The notes below the pieces were generated by a model, which saw only the letters and a list, made by a program, of their open reading frames with translations, made no database searches and was not told where the DNA came from. From Spirochaetes bacterium ADurb.Bin133 (GTDB taxonomy: Bacteria; Spirochaetota; GWE2-31-10; MWDO01), in assembly GCA_002070605.1 (NCBI GenBank), contig MWDO01000015.1:1-54718 (forward strand): 54,718 nt of DNA, in the 5' to 3' direction. The position numbers and the translations under genes are program-made. Positions 18,379 through 26,534 of this stretch are shown here, one piece after another (within the stretch, counting starts at the first letter, position 1; every line of letters starts with the position of its first letter).

Positions 18379-18893
18379 CAAAACTATTTAAATATTTTAT
18401 TATTACTCTCTTTTTTTTTAATACCGCGCTTGCGTTTTCCGATGAAAAATCGGCTTATTCTATCATATTTCAATCAATAAGCATAAATATTGATAAAAAC
18501 TACAATCTAAAAGACTATTATCGCCTAGAATATTATTTTAACGACCAATACGTTTCGTTTAACAACGGCAAATTTTCGCGCAATAACGCCGACTTTTTCG
18601 GCGATTATTATTTAACTCCCTCAAATATCGGATTGATGGAATTCAAAAAAAAAGAAAACGTCTTTAGAAGAATGGAGATTCTTTTTTTTGGATCGCTAAC
18701 AATCGTTTCGTTTGCCGGCTGGCTTAGTTTTTCGATATTCAACATAGTTATTTACGGCGATACGTTTGGAATAATCAGAAAAGAGCAGTTCTTGCCGTTG
18801 TATCTTGGAAGCAGCGTCGTATCTTTATCGGTATCTGTAAGCGACTTGCTTATCAATATTAAAAACAACAAAAAAATTGTAGAATTCTATTAA
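18375..18893 (+). CDS. Small membrane/exported hypothetical protein
   Basis: A 172-residue protein I do not recognise. It starts with a signal peptide or anchor (MTKLFKYFIITLFFFNTALAF) and has two hydrophobic segments near residues 100-120 (LFFGSLTIVSFAGWLSFSIF) and 135-155 (LPLYLGSSVVSLSVSVSDLL). The region between the signal and the first of these is rich in Tyr, Asn and Phe. It is coupled to yggS by an ATGA overlap and precedes the pseudouridine synthase by three bases, so it belongs to that transcript. No function can be given. Confidence 0.65.
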   Translation: MTKLFKYFIITLFFFNTALAFSDEKSAYSIIFQSISINIDKNYNLKDYYRLEYYFNDQYVSFNNGKFSRNNADFFGDYYLTPSNIGLMEFKKKENVFRRMEILFFGSLTIVSFAGWLSFSIFNIVIYGDTFGIIRKEQFLPLYLGSSVVSLSVSVSDLLINIKNNKKIVEFY

Positions 18894-18896
18894 TAT

Positions 18897-19811
18897 ATGA
18901 AAAAAAAATACGCTTTTTTTGTTAACGAATTTTTACAAAACAAAAGACTCGACGTCGCAATTACAGAAAAATTTTCTTTTATTACCAGATCTTCGTTAAA
19001 AAACAGTATTGAATTATTAACCGTTAATAAAAAAAATCAAAAGTTATCTTATAAATGCAAATTGGGAGATGAAATATATTTTGAATACGACGAACCTCCC
19101 GCTCTTGAAAAAGAAGATATAAAACCGGAAAAAATTGATTTGGATATTATTTTTCAAGATCAAAACTATTTAGTAATTAATAAACCTTACGGTATGGTAG
19201 TCCATCCGGCGAAGGGGAATTTTTCGGGAACTTTGGTAAACGCGTTGTTAGGATTGAATATCGATTTATCCGACGTTGATAAATCTCGCCCCGGAATAGT
19301 ACATAGAATCGATAAAGAAACGTCGGGATTGATAATTATAGCAAAAAACAACAAATCTCACGTTTATTTGCAGGAATTATTTAAAAACAGAGAAATATCA
19401 AAAAAATACAGAGCCATAGTAAAGGGGTATTTTAAAGAACCTTCGATACTAATCCAAAACAACATCGGTCGCGATCCAAATAATCGGCTAAAGATGACCG
19501 TCGTTGAAAACGGAGGAAAATATAGCGAAACTTATGTAACCGTAATATCAAGAAATAAAGAGCTATCCTACCTTGATATTGATTTATTAACGGGTAGAAC
19601 TCACCAAATTAGAGTACATCTATCCGATATGGGATATCCGATAATAGGGGATAAAATATACTCAAGAAAAAGTTTAAAATACAAAGACGCCCCCTTATGT
19701 CTCGTCTCGTACCGCCTATCTTTTTTTGATATTTTCTCAAATAAACTACTGGATTTCGCCATAGACGAACCAAAAGAAATGAAAATCATTTTGAATAATA
19801 TTAAAAATTAA
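18897..19811 (+). CDS. rluD: RluA/RluD-family 23S rRNA pseudouridine synthase
   Basis: The protein isomerises uridines to pseudouridine in structured RNA. It has 304 residues: an N-terminal S4 RNA-binding domain (about 1-65), then the catalytic domain with HRIDKETSGLIIIAKN, whose Asp (about residue 140) is the catalytic residue, and DLLTGRTHQIRVHL near the C-terminus. Length and layout match RluD (positions 1911, 1915, 1917 in E. coli 23S rRNA), but RluA and RluC relatives look similar, so the target is an inference. No ribosome binding site precedes the ATG, which lies three bases after the upstream stop, suggesting coupling. Confidence 0.88.
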   Translation: MKKKYAFFVNEFLQNKRLDVAITEKFSFITRSSLKNSIELLTVNKKNQKLSYKCKLGDEIYFEYDEPPALEKEDIKPEKIDLDIIFQDQNYLVINKPYGMVVHPAKGNFSGTLVNALLGLNIDLSDVDKSRPGIVHRIDKETSGLIIIAKNNKSHVYLQELFKNREISKKYRAIVKGYFKEPSILIQNNIGRDPNNRLKMTVVENGGKYSETYVTVISRNKELSYLDIDLLTGRTHQIRVHLSDMGYPIIGDKIYSRKSLKYKDAPLCLVSYRLSFFDIFSNKLLDFAIDEPKEMKIILNNIKN

Positions 19812-19819
19812 ACCGTTAT

Positions 19820-19855
19820 TTGATTTTATTTGGCAAAAAAGCAAGTTAAAATCAA
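19820..19855 (+). terminator. Possible weak terminator after rluD
   Basis: TTGATTTTA and TAAAATCAA form a 9-bp stem across an 18-base loop that itself can pair weakly (TTGGC with GCAA). The trailing TTATTT is a poor U-tract. It separates rluD from the cell-shape operon. Confidence 0.35.
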
Positions 19856-19871
19856 TTATTTACGATAATTA

Positions 19872-19898
19872 TTGACTTTTTTAAGAAAATTTTATAAC
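19872..19898 (+). promoter_or_regulatory. Possible promoter of the mre operon
   Basis: TTGACT (19872-19877) and TATAAC (19893-19898) with a 15-base spacer, shorter than ideal. It is the best match before the TPR gene that opens the cell-shape operon. Confidence 0.45.
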
Positions 19899-19932
19899 TC
19901 TCTATTAGAAGGTTTTGATCTGAGAGGAATTC

Positions 19933-20871
19933 TTGAATTATCAATATAACAATAGATATAAGAAAAAAAACAGTCCGGTTATAATTTTTTCTCTGATTAT
20001 CGTATTAGTTCTAGTATCGTTATCTGCGTTTTTTTTATTCAGGTATGCAAAAAAAAATAAAGATATAATTACTAAAAAAAACGAAATTCAAAAATATTAT
20101 CAGAAATTATTTGAAGAGAGGAATTTCACATTAATTATCGAAAAAATTGAAAACGAATTAAAAAACGATCCTTTTTCGGTAAAATATTTGATGTTTCGGG
20201 GATATTCGTTTTTTTTGTTGGGCGAAGAGGAGAAAAACATACAAAAAAGAAATTCATTTTTATATTCGGCGCTTATAGACTTACGCAAAGTTTTAGCGTT
20301 AGGCGTTTCTGCAAAAAATAAAGAGAATATCTTTTTGGCTATTGGTAAAATATACTATTATTTAGGCGAAAATTACTATAGATTAAGCGTGGATTATTTG
20401 AGCCGAGCTTTGGAATCCGGTATGGTTAGAAAAGATTTATACTATATCTTGGGATTAGTTCATTCAAATATCGGTTCTTACGATAAGTCGATTGAATATT
20501 TTAAAGAATCGCTAAAAATCGAAGAATCGGATTTTTTATTATTGGCTTTGGGTCTAACGTATTATAAAAACGACGATAGCGATAATACTATAAAATATCT
20601 AAATAGAGTAATAAAAGTCTCAAATAATCCGAAAATTATTGAGAAGAGTTTTTTTCTGTTAGGAGAAATTTATTTTAATCAAAATAAATTCTCCGAATCG
20701 TTAGATTGTTTTAACAAAGTTATTGATTTGAATGAAAATAACTCCTCCGCTTATTTTTACCGAGGGGAGATTTATTTAAAATATAATGAAAAAATTAAGG
20801 CTCGAGCGGAATGGAGAAAAACTCTACTGATTGATCCAAGCCATATTAGAGCGTTAAAAAGAATATATTGA
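19933..20871 (+). CDS. Membrane-anchored TPR protein, first gene of mre operon
   Basis: A 312-residue protein starting at TTG after AGAGGA. A single membrane segment (SPVIIFSLIIVLVLVSLSAFFLF, about residues 15-37) anchors it, with the rest probably periplasmic. From about residue 60 to the end it is made of TPR-like helical hairpins, clearest in YYILGLVHSNIGSYDKSIEYFKESL and FLLGEIYFNQNKFSESLDCF, and with YFYRGEIYLKYNEKIKARAEW last. TPR repeats mediate protein contacts. Its position 21 bases before mreB suggests a role as a scaffold for the elongation machinery; this is inferred from position only. Confidence 0.82.
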   Translation: MNYQYNNRYKKKNSPVIIFSLIIVLVLVSLSAFFLFRYAKKNKDIITKKNEIQKYYQKLFEERNFTLIIEKIENELKNDPFSVKYLMFRGYSFFLLGEEEKNIQKRNSFLYSALIDLRKVLALGVSAKNKENIFLAIGKIYYYLGENYYRLSVDYLSRALESGMVRKDLYYILGLVHSNIGSYDKSIEYFKESLKIEESDFLLLALGLTYYKNDDSDNTIKYLNRVIKVSNNPKIIEKSFFLLGEIYFNQNKFSESLDCFNKVIDLNENNSSAYFYRGEIYLKYNEKIKARAEWRKTLLIDPSHIRALKRIY

Positions 20872-20892
20872 ATTTATTTTACGAGGGGAATT

Positions 20893-21897
20893 ATGTCAAA
20901 AATTTCAGAGATGTTTTCGTTAGATTTGGGAATTGATTTGGGAACGGCAAATACTTTGGTTTACGTTAAGGGAAGAGGCATAGTATTATCGGAGCCGTCA
21001 GTTGTAGCGGTTGAAAGAGGCACTAAAAGAGTTATCGCAGTCGGGCAAGAGGCTAAAAGAATGTTGGGAAGAACTCCCGGCGATATAATTGCGATAAGAC
21101 CGCTGAGAGACGGCGTTATTGCGGATTTTGAAACAACCGAAAAAATGATAAAGTTTTTTATCGAAAAAGTTATACCAAAATCTCTATTTAAACCAAAACC
21201 GAGAGTCGTTATGGGCGTGCCTTCTTGCATAACCGAGGTTGAAAAAAGAGCCGTTAGAGAGTCTGCCGAACAGGCGGGATCTAAAGAAATTTATCTTATA
21301 GAAGAGTCTATGGCGTCGGCTATCGGCGCAAATATTCCCATTAACGAACCTGCCGGAAATATGATATGCGATATCGGCGGCGGGACTACGGAAATCTCGG
21401 TAATTTCATTAGGCGGTATGGTAATATCAAACGCTATAAGAATCGGCGGAGACGAGTTTGACGAAGCGATAATAAAGCACATCAAATTGGTGCACAATCT
21501 CGTCATAGGCGAATCGAGCGCCGAAGAGATAAAGATCAGAATAGGAAACGCTTATCCTGAAAGAGAAGTAAAAAAAATTGAGATAAAAGGACGCGACACA
21601 ATCAGCGGTCTTCCTAAAATATTGGAGATGGACTCTTTTGAGATCAGAGACGCTCTACAAGAACCGATAAATATAATTGTCGAAGAGATAAAAAAGACGC
21701 TGGATCAAACTCCGCCGGAACTCGCCGCGGATATAGTCGAAAGAGGTATCGTTTTGACCGGCGGCGGAGCTTTATTAACCGGTTTATCAAAACTGATTAG
21801 TTCCCAAACCGGAGTGCCCGTTATCATAGCCGAAAATCCTCTTCTTTGCGTAGCCCTTGGAGCGGGGAAATTTTTGGAAACGATATTGAAAAAATAA
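20893..21897 (+). CDS. mreB: Rod shape-determining protein MreB
   Basis: The bacterial actin that forms membrane-bound filaments directing lateral wall synthesis. 334 residues, normal length. Actin-fold nucleotide motifs are present: [27 protein letters not shown] (phosphate 1), [19 protein letters not shown] (phosphate 2) and [17 protein letters not shown] (adenosine). The start follows ACGAGGGGAA. It is followed by mreC with a one-base overlap. Confidence 0.98.
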   Translation: MSKISEMFSLDLGIDLGTANTLVYVKGRGIVLSEPSVVAVERGTKRVIAVGQEAKRMLGRTPGDIIAIRPLRDGVIADFETTEKMIKFFIEKVIPKSLFKPKPRVVMGVPSCITEVEKRAVRESAEQAGSKEIYLIEESMASAIGANIPINEPAGNMICDIGGGTTEISVISLGGMVISNAIRIGGDEFDEAIIKHIKLVHNLVIGESSAEEIKIRIGNAYPEREVKKIEIKGRDTISGLPKILEMDSFEIRDALQEPINIIVEEIKKTLDQTPPELAADIVERGIVLTGGGALLTGLSKLISSQTGVPVIIAENPLLCVALGAGKFLETILKK

Positions 21898-22781
21898 TGT
21901 CAAAATTTAAAAATTTTATCCACAAAAGGCGAAGAGGCGTAATATATTTAATTCTCATAACTGTTTCGTTTGTTTTAATATTTTCTTCCGGAAATAAGGT
22001 AGTATTGTCAGGTAAAAATATATTTTACTCTATAATATACCCATTTCAATTTATAGCTAATTCAACCGGAAATTTTATTCAAAACACTTTAAATTCCATA
22101 TCGCAACTTAATAAAATTAAAAAAGAGTTAGATAAAACCCGCTCCGAACTTGATTCTTATAAAAAAGTAATAGTCGATTTTAACGAGTTAAATTCGCAAA
22201 TACAATCTTTAAAAAATTTATTAAAATTGAAAGAATCAATGGATTATCAAATTGTAGCGTGCGAAGTAATCGGAAGAGATTACAGAAAGATGAACGAAGT
22301 CGTCTTTATAAACAAAGGCTCGTCGTCGGGAATAAAAGAAAATATGCCTGTAATAAGCTACGCCGGCGGAAAAAGAGCTTTGGTTGGGAAAATTGCCGAA
22401 TGCTCTCTCTTCAGCTCTAAGGTCGTTACTTTAAACAATCCCAATTATTCGGTTGGCGCTCTTATTGTAAGCGATAGAACGCAATGTCTTATAAAGGGAG
22501 ATAATACAAAAAACGACTTGGTCAAACTCTTGTATATTCCAAAAGATTTTACCTTAAAAGAAAACAAAACGGAATATGTTTATACCTCCGGAGACTCGAT
22601 GATATATCCGAGGGGATTAGAAATCGGTAAAATAGAAAAGATTATTCCGTCGGAAAGATATGAAAATTTTAATGAAGCGGAAGTTCGTATATCGACGGAA
22701 TTAACTAAACTTGAATACGTTTTAGTTTTAAAAACGAACTACAAAGAAGATGATTTTCAATCTTTGGAGATACCGGAATGA
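21897..22781 (+). CDS. mreC: Rod shape-determining protein MreC
   Basis: MreC is the periplasmic partner that links MreB with PBP2 and RodA. The start is placed at the ATG overlapping the mreB stop (TAATG), giving 294 residues; the longer in-frame reading runs inside mreB. Layout: basic N-terminus (KFKNFIHKRRRG), one membrane segment (about 14-35), coiled coil (about 60-105), then the beta-barrel domain with VIGRDYRKMNEVVFINKGSSSGI. It overlaps mreD by four bases. Confidence 0.93.
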   Translation: MSKFKNFIHKRRRGVIYLILITVSFVLIFSSGNKVVLSGKNIFYSIIYPFQFIANSTGNFIQNTLNSISQLNKIKKELDKTRSELDSYKKVIVDFNELNSQIQSLKNLLKLKESMDYQIVACEVIGRDYRKMNEVVFINKGSSSGIKENMPVISYAGGKRALVGKIAECSLFSSKVVTLNNPNYSVGALIVSDRTQCLIKGDNTKNDLVKLLYIPKDFTLKENKTEYVYTSGDSMIYPRGLEIGKIEKIIPSERYENFNEAEVRISTELTKLEYVLVLKTNYKEDDFQSLEIPE

Positions 22782-23284
22782 TAAAAAAAATTATAATAAA
22801 CGGAATAGTTTTAGTTGTAATAACCGCGTTGTATTTTACAAGAGTTATTAATGTTATATCGATCAAAGACGTTTTGCCTGATTTCTTGCTAATTTTAACT
22901 ATTTTCAACGGAATTTTTATAAGTCCGACTTTTGGCATTATATTTGGCTTTTCAGCGGGAATATTATACGACGTTCAAACGTTATCTATAATAGGAATTA
23001 ATTCAATTATTTATTCAACGGTAGGTTATCTAACGTTTATTCCGATAAAAAGAGTGGAAATAGACAATAGTATAATATCTTCGATAATTGTTTTTATTTT
23101 CATAATAGTAAAATTGATAATTTTTCTTATTTTATCGGCGATATTCAGAGATAATAGTGAAATAGCGTTATATTTTAAGAATGTTTTTGTAATCGAAACA
23201 ATTTATACGCTTGTAATATCGATACCGATTTTTTACATTTATAAAAAGTTATTTAGAAAAACAAAAAACAGAATTAGTTTTTAA
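22778..23284 (+). CDS. mreD: Rod shape-determining protein MreD
   Basis: A 168-residue integral membrane protein with about five hydrophobic segments (for example NGIVLVVITALYFTRVI, LPDFLLILTIFNGIF and IISSIIVFIFIIVKLIIFLI). MreD is poorly conserved, but the PDFLLI stretch in the second segment, the size and the ATGA overlap with mreC directly before the PBP2 gene make the call safe. It acts in the membrane part of the elongasome. Confidence 0.9.
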   Translation: MIKKIIINGIVLVVITALYFTRVINVISIKDVLPDFLLILTIFNGIFISPTFGIIFGFSAGILYDVQTLSIIGINSIIYSTVGYLTFIPIKRVEIDNSIISSIIVFIFIIVKLIIFLILSAIFRDNSEIALYFKNVFVIETIYTLVISIPIFYIYKKLFRKTKNRISF

Positions 23285-23299
23285 GGAACGTTTTAGCTA

Positions 23300-25177
23300 A
23301 TGAGCGATTCAATATCATCAAAACCCGGGAAAAACAGAGAATTTCAAAAAAGACTAATTGCCGTTATAGCTGTTTTTATTTTTTCGTTTATAGTTTTATT
23401 GTCTGTAGCTAGTTTTATTCAACTTTTCAGAAATCCGGAATTTACTAATAGAACAAAAATTAATAGAGAAAAGATCGTAAGAATTCCTCCTATCAGAGGC
23501 AAAATATTCTCTTCGGACGGAAATATTCTTGCCGATAATAAAACTATTTTTAACGTTTATATTAATCCCAAAGAGTTATCTGCCAACTTTCAAGATAGAC
23601 AAAAAAGTCTTTTTTATTTGGCGAACGTTTTAAATTACAATTACAGCGATATTGAAAAAATATTAAGTTCAAAAGCCAAACAAAAAGGGGACGTTTTAAT
23701 CTCAGAAAATATTTCATTTAGCAATTATATTAAAATCAAAGAAAATATAGAAAAACTTCAAGGAGTTATAATAAAAGAAGATTCGGTCAGACACTACCCG
23801 TTCAAAAATACGTTAAGCCACGCTCTCGGCTATATAGGTCCGATTGATTCAAACGAATACGCCGTCAAAAAACAATTGGGGTATATCCAACTTGACGTTA
23901 TTGGAAAAAACGGAATTGAAAAAGAGTATGAGAGCGAATTAAGGGGGAAAGAGGGAAGAAAAGTATTTATCGTCGACGCCCGTATGGTGATTCAGGAGGA
24001 GGATTACAGTAAAGAAATAACCGCTCAATCCGGTTCGGAAGTCGTTCTAACTATAGATTTATTTCTTCAAAAAACGATTGAAGAGACGTTAGCGGATAGA
24101 ACAGGAACTATACTCGTAATGAAACCGCATAACGGCGAAATTCTTGCAATGACAAGCTATCCCAATTTTGATCCGAATATTTACGTCATGGAAAATGAAG
24201 AGAATTATGAAAAAAAAAGAATGATAGAACTTGACACAAAAGACACCCCTTTGATAAACAGAAACATACAAACGCTCTACCCTCCGGCGTCTGTATTTAA
24301 AATTGTTACAGTAACGGCTATTCTCAATGAGAATCTTATATCTCCATACAAACAATTTTATTGCGGAGGTTTTTACCAATTAAATAATCAGATATTTGGT
24401 TGTTGGATAAGACCGGGAGCGCATGGATTTCAAAATCTGGAAGACGCGCTGGCAAATTCTTGCGACGTGTATTTTTATAACGCCGCGTTAATAGTAGGTA
24501 TCGATAGGATATCCAAATACGCCGTTGATTACGGATTTGGACAGCCCTTAGGCGTCGATATTCCTTATGAAAAAAGCGGCTTGATCCCGTCGGTCAAATG
24601 GAAAAAAGAGCAAAATCAAAACTGGCATCACGGCGATACGTTAAACTCGGTAATAGGACAAGGAGACGTAAAAGTAACTCCGCTTCAATTAGCAAACCTA
24701 TTAAGCGTCGTATGTAATAAAGGCAAATCTTACAAACCCCGATTTATCAAAGAGATAAGATCGTCTACAGACGGCTCGACAATAAAAAAATACGATAGAG
24801 AGCTTTTAACCGATATGAAAATAAATCAAAACGTTTTTTACGAAGTAGAAAAATATCTAAGATCAGTTGTTACCGTCGGCACAGGTAAATGGGCGTTTTG
24901 GGGAAACGACCTTAAATTTGTCGGTAAAACCGGCACAGCCGAGATCGGTATGAGCAATAAAAAAATGACGCATTCGTTATTTGCCGGATACGGTCCCATA
25001 GACTATCCGCCGGAAGAGCGTATAGTAGTCGTTACTCTTGTCGAAAATGATAATAACGAGTATTTAAAATATTCGGCAAGATTGTCAAATTTAGTTTTTA
25101 ATTCGTGGTATAAAAAAGAAAGTTTTAAAGAATCGGCAAAAAGATTTGGATTTCCAATACTGGATTCTTACAAATAA
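23300..25177 (+). CDS. mrdA: Penicillin-binding protein 2, peptidoglycan transpeptidase
   Basis: The class B PBP that cross-links peptidoglycan during elongation, partner of RodA. 625 residues. A cytoplasmic tail and membrane anchor (about 17-40) precede the pedestal domain with RIPPIRGKIFSSDGNILADN and GKNGIEKEYESELRGKEG. The transpeptidase domain has the active-site PPASVFK (SxxK, about residue 330), SCD (SxN-type, about 387) and KTGTAE (about 542). AAGGAACG lies before the ATG, 15 bases after mreD. Confidence 0.96.
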   Translation: MSDSISSKPGKNREFQKRLIAVIAVFIFSFIVLLSVASFIQLFRNPEFTNRTKINREKIVRIPPIRGKIFSSDGNILADNKTIFNVYINPKELSANFQDRQKSLFYLANVLNYNYSDIEKILSSKAKQKGDVLISENISFSNYIKIKENIEKLQGVIIKEDSVRHYPFKNTLSHALGYIGPIDSNEYAVKKQLGYIQLDVIGKNGIEKEYESELRGKEGRKVFIVDARMVIQEEDYSKEITAQSGSEVVLTIDLFLQKTIEETLADRTGTILVMKPHNGEILAMTSYPNFDPNIYVMENEENYEKKRMIELDTKDTPLINRNIQTLYPPASVFKIVTVTAILNENLISPYKQFYCGGFYQLNNQIFGCWIRPGAHGFQNLEDALANSCDVYFYNAALIVGIDRISKYAVDYGFGQPLGVDIPYEKSGLIPSVKWKKEQNQNWHHGDTLNSVIGQGDVKVTPLQLANLLSVVCNKGKSYKPRFIKEIRSSTDGSTIKKYDRELLTDMKINQNVFYEVEKYLRSVVTVGTGKWAFWGNDLKFVGKTGTAEIGMSNKKMTHSLFAGYGPIDYPPEERIVVVTLVENDNNEYLKYSARLSNLVFNSWYKKESFKESAKRFGFPILDSYK

Positions 25178-25196
25178 ACGCATAGAGGAAAATATT

Positions 25197-26528
25197 ATGA
25201 AAATTCAGAAATTTATTTCAAACTTTGACTATATTATTTTTATATCTGCTATATTGCTGACAATTATCGGGATTTTATTCATTTATTCTGCAAATCTAAG
25301 TAGATCGGATCTAAATAGAGAATTTATTAAGCAGATCATTTTTGCGGTAATCGGTTTAATTATTCTTATTACCTTACTTTTTATTCCGACAAAAAACATA
25401 GCGGACTTTTCATTGACTTTCTATATTATATGCATCTTTGGATTGATAATTACTCTGTTTTTTCCATATATTAAAGGGCAAAGAAGATTGAATATCTTCG
25501 GCGCATCTTTTCAGTTTTCCGAGTTTATGAAAATAGCGACAATTTTTTTATTATCTTTGTATTATTCTAAAAAGAATAAAGAGGAGATGAGAAATATCCT
25601 TACGTATATAGTAGGATTGCTTATTGTTTTAATTCCGGTGGGATTAATTTTGTTGCAACCCGATTTGGGAACAATGCTCGTTTTTATTCCGATAGTCTTA
25701 GTAATATCTTTTATGGCGGGAGTAAAAAAGAGATATATAGTTTATACTATTTTATTTATTTTTTCTATTACGATTATTCCCGTTGCGACTTCCATAAACC
25801 ATCTTTTTTTTAACGATGAAAACGAGTTTATATACCTGCTTTTAAATCCTAAATATATAATTATCGTTTTTTCAACATTAATAGTTACTATAATAATCGC
25901 CATTTTAGCTTATTTTAACGTTATAAAAGGTATTAACGATAAATTCAGACTGTTTTTTTATTGGTATATTTTTTTTATGTCGATTTTTATTATCGGAGGG
26001 GCGTTATCTTATCCCGTCGATAGATATATTTTGAAAGGATACCAAAAAGACCGCCTTCTGATTTTTTTCAATCCTGAATTTGACCCTAAAGGCAAAGGAT
26101 TTCATATAATACAATCAAAAAACACAATAGGCAACGGCGGTCTTTTTGGCAAGGGATGGACTAAAGGGGAGCTTACTCAAAATTATTTTTTACCCGAGCA
26201 AGCTACCGATTTTATTTATCCGGTTATAGCCGAAGAAAAAGGATACGTTGGAAGTTTGATAATTTTGATACTATACGGATTGATTTTTTTTAGAGGATTT
26301 CGTATAGTTATAAATGCAAGGGACAATTGGAGCGCTTACGTTATAATAGGTCTTATGTCTATGCTTTTATTCCATATATTTGAAAATATGGGTATGTGCC
26401 TCGGAATAATGCCGATTACCGGCATTCCTCTGCCTTTTTTGTCTTACGGAGGCTCGTTTCTAATGTCGTGTTTTACGACAATAGGGATTATTTTAAATAT
26501 AGGTATAAATAAATACCAATATAGCTAG
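25197..26528 (+). CDS. rodA: Peptidoglycan glycosyltransferase RodA (SEDS family)
   Basis: RodA polymerises lipid II into glycan strands with PBP2. The start is the ATG after AGAGGAAA, giving 443 residues; the longer in-frame reading lies in the PBP2 gene. SEDS motifs include RRLNIFGASFQFSEFMKIA, LQPDLGTMLVF, GNGGLFGKGWTKGELTQNYFLPEQATDFIYPVIAEEKG and the C-terminal GIPLPFLSYGGS. It is about 70 residues longer than E. coli RodA because of extra hydrophobic stretches in the middle (around residues 200-270), a feature also seen in some other phyla. Confidence 0.96.
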   Translation: MKIQKFISNFDYIIFISAILLTIIGILFIYSANLSRSDLNREFIKQIIFAVIGLIILITLLFIPTKNIADFSLTFYIICIFGLIITLFFPYIKGQRRLNIFGASFQFSEFMKIATIFLLSLYYSKKNKEEMRNILTYIVGLLIVLIPVGLILLQPDLGTMLVFIPIVLVISFMAGVKKRYIVYTILFIFSITIIPVATSINHLFFNDENEFIYLLLNPKYIIIVFSTLIVTIIIAILAYFNVIKGINDKFRLFFYWYIFFMSIFIIGGALSYPVDRYILKGYQKDRLLIFFNPEFDPKGKGFHIIQSKNTIGNGGLFGKGWTKGELTQNYFLPEQATDFIYPVIAEEKGYVGSLIILILYGLIFFRGFRIVINARDNWSAYVIIGLMSMLLFHIFENMGMCLGIMPITGIPLPFLSYGGSFLMSCFTTIGIILNIGINKYQYS

Positions 26529-26534
26529 GACGTT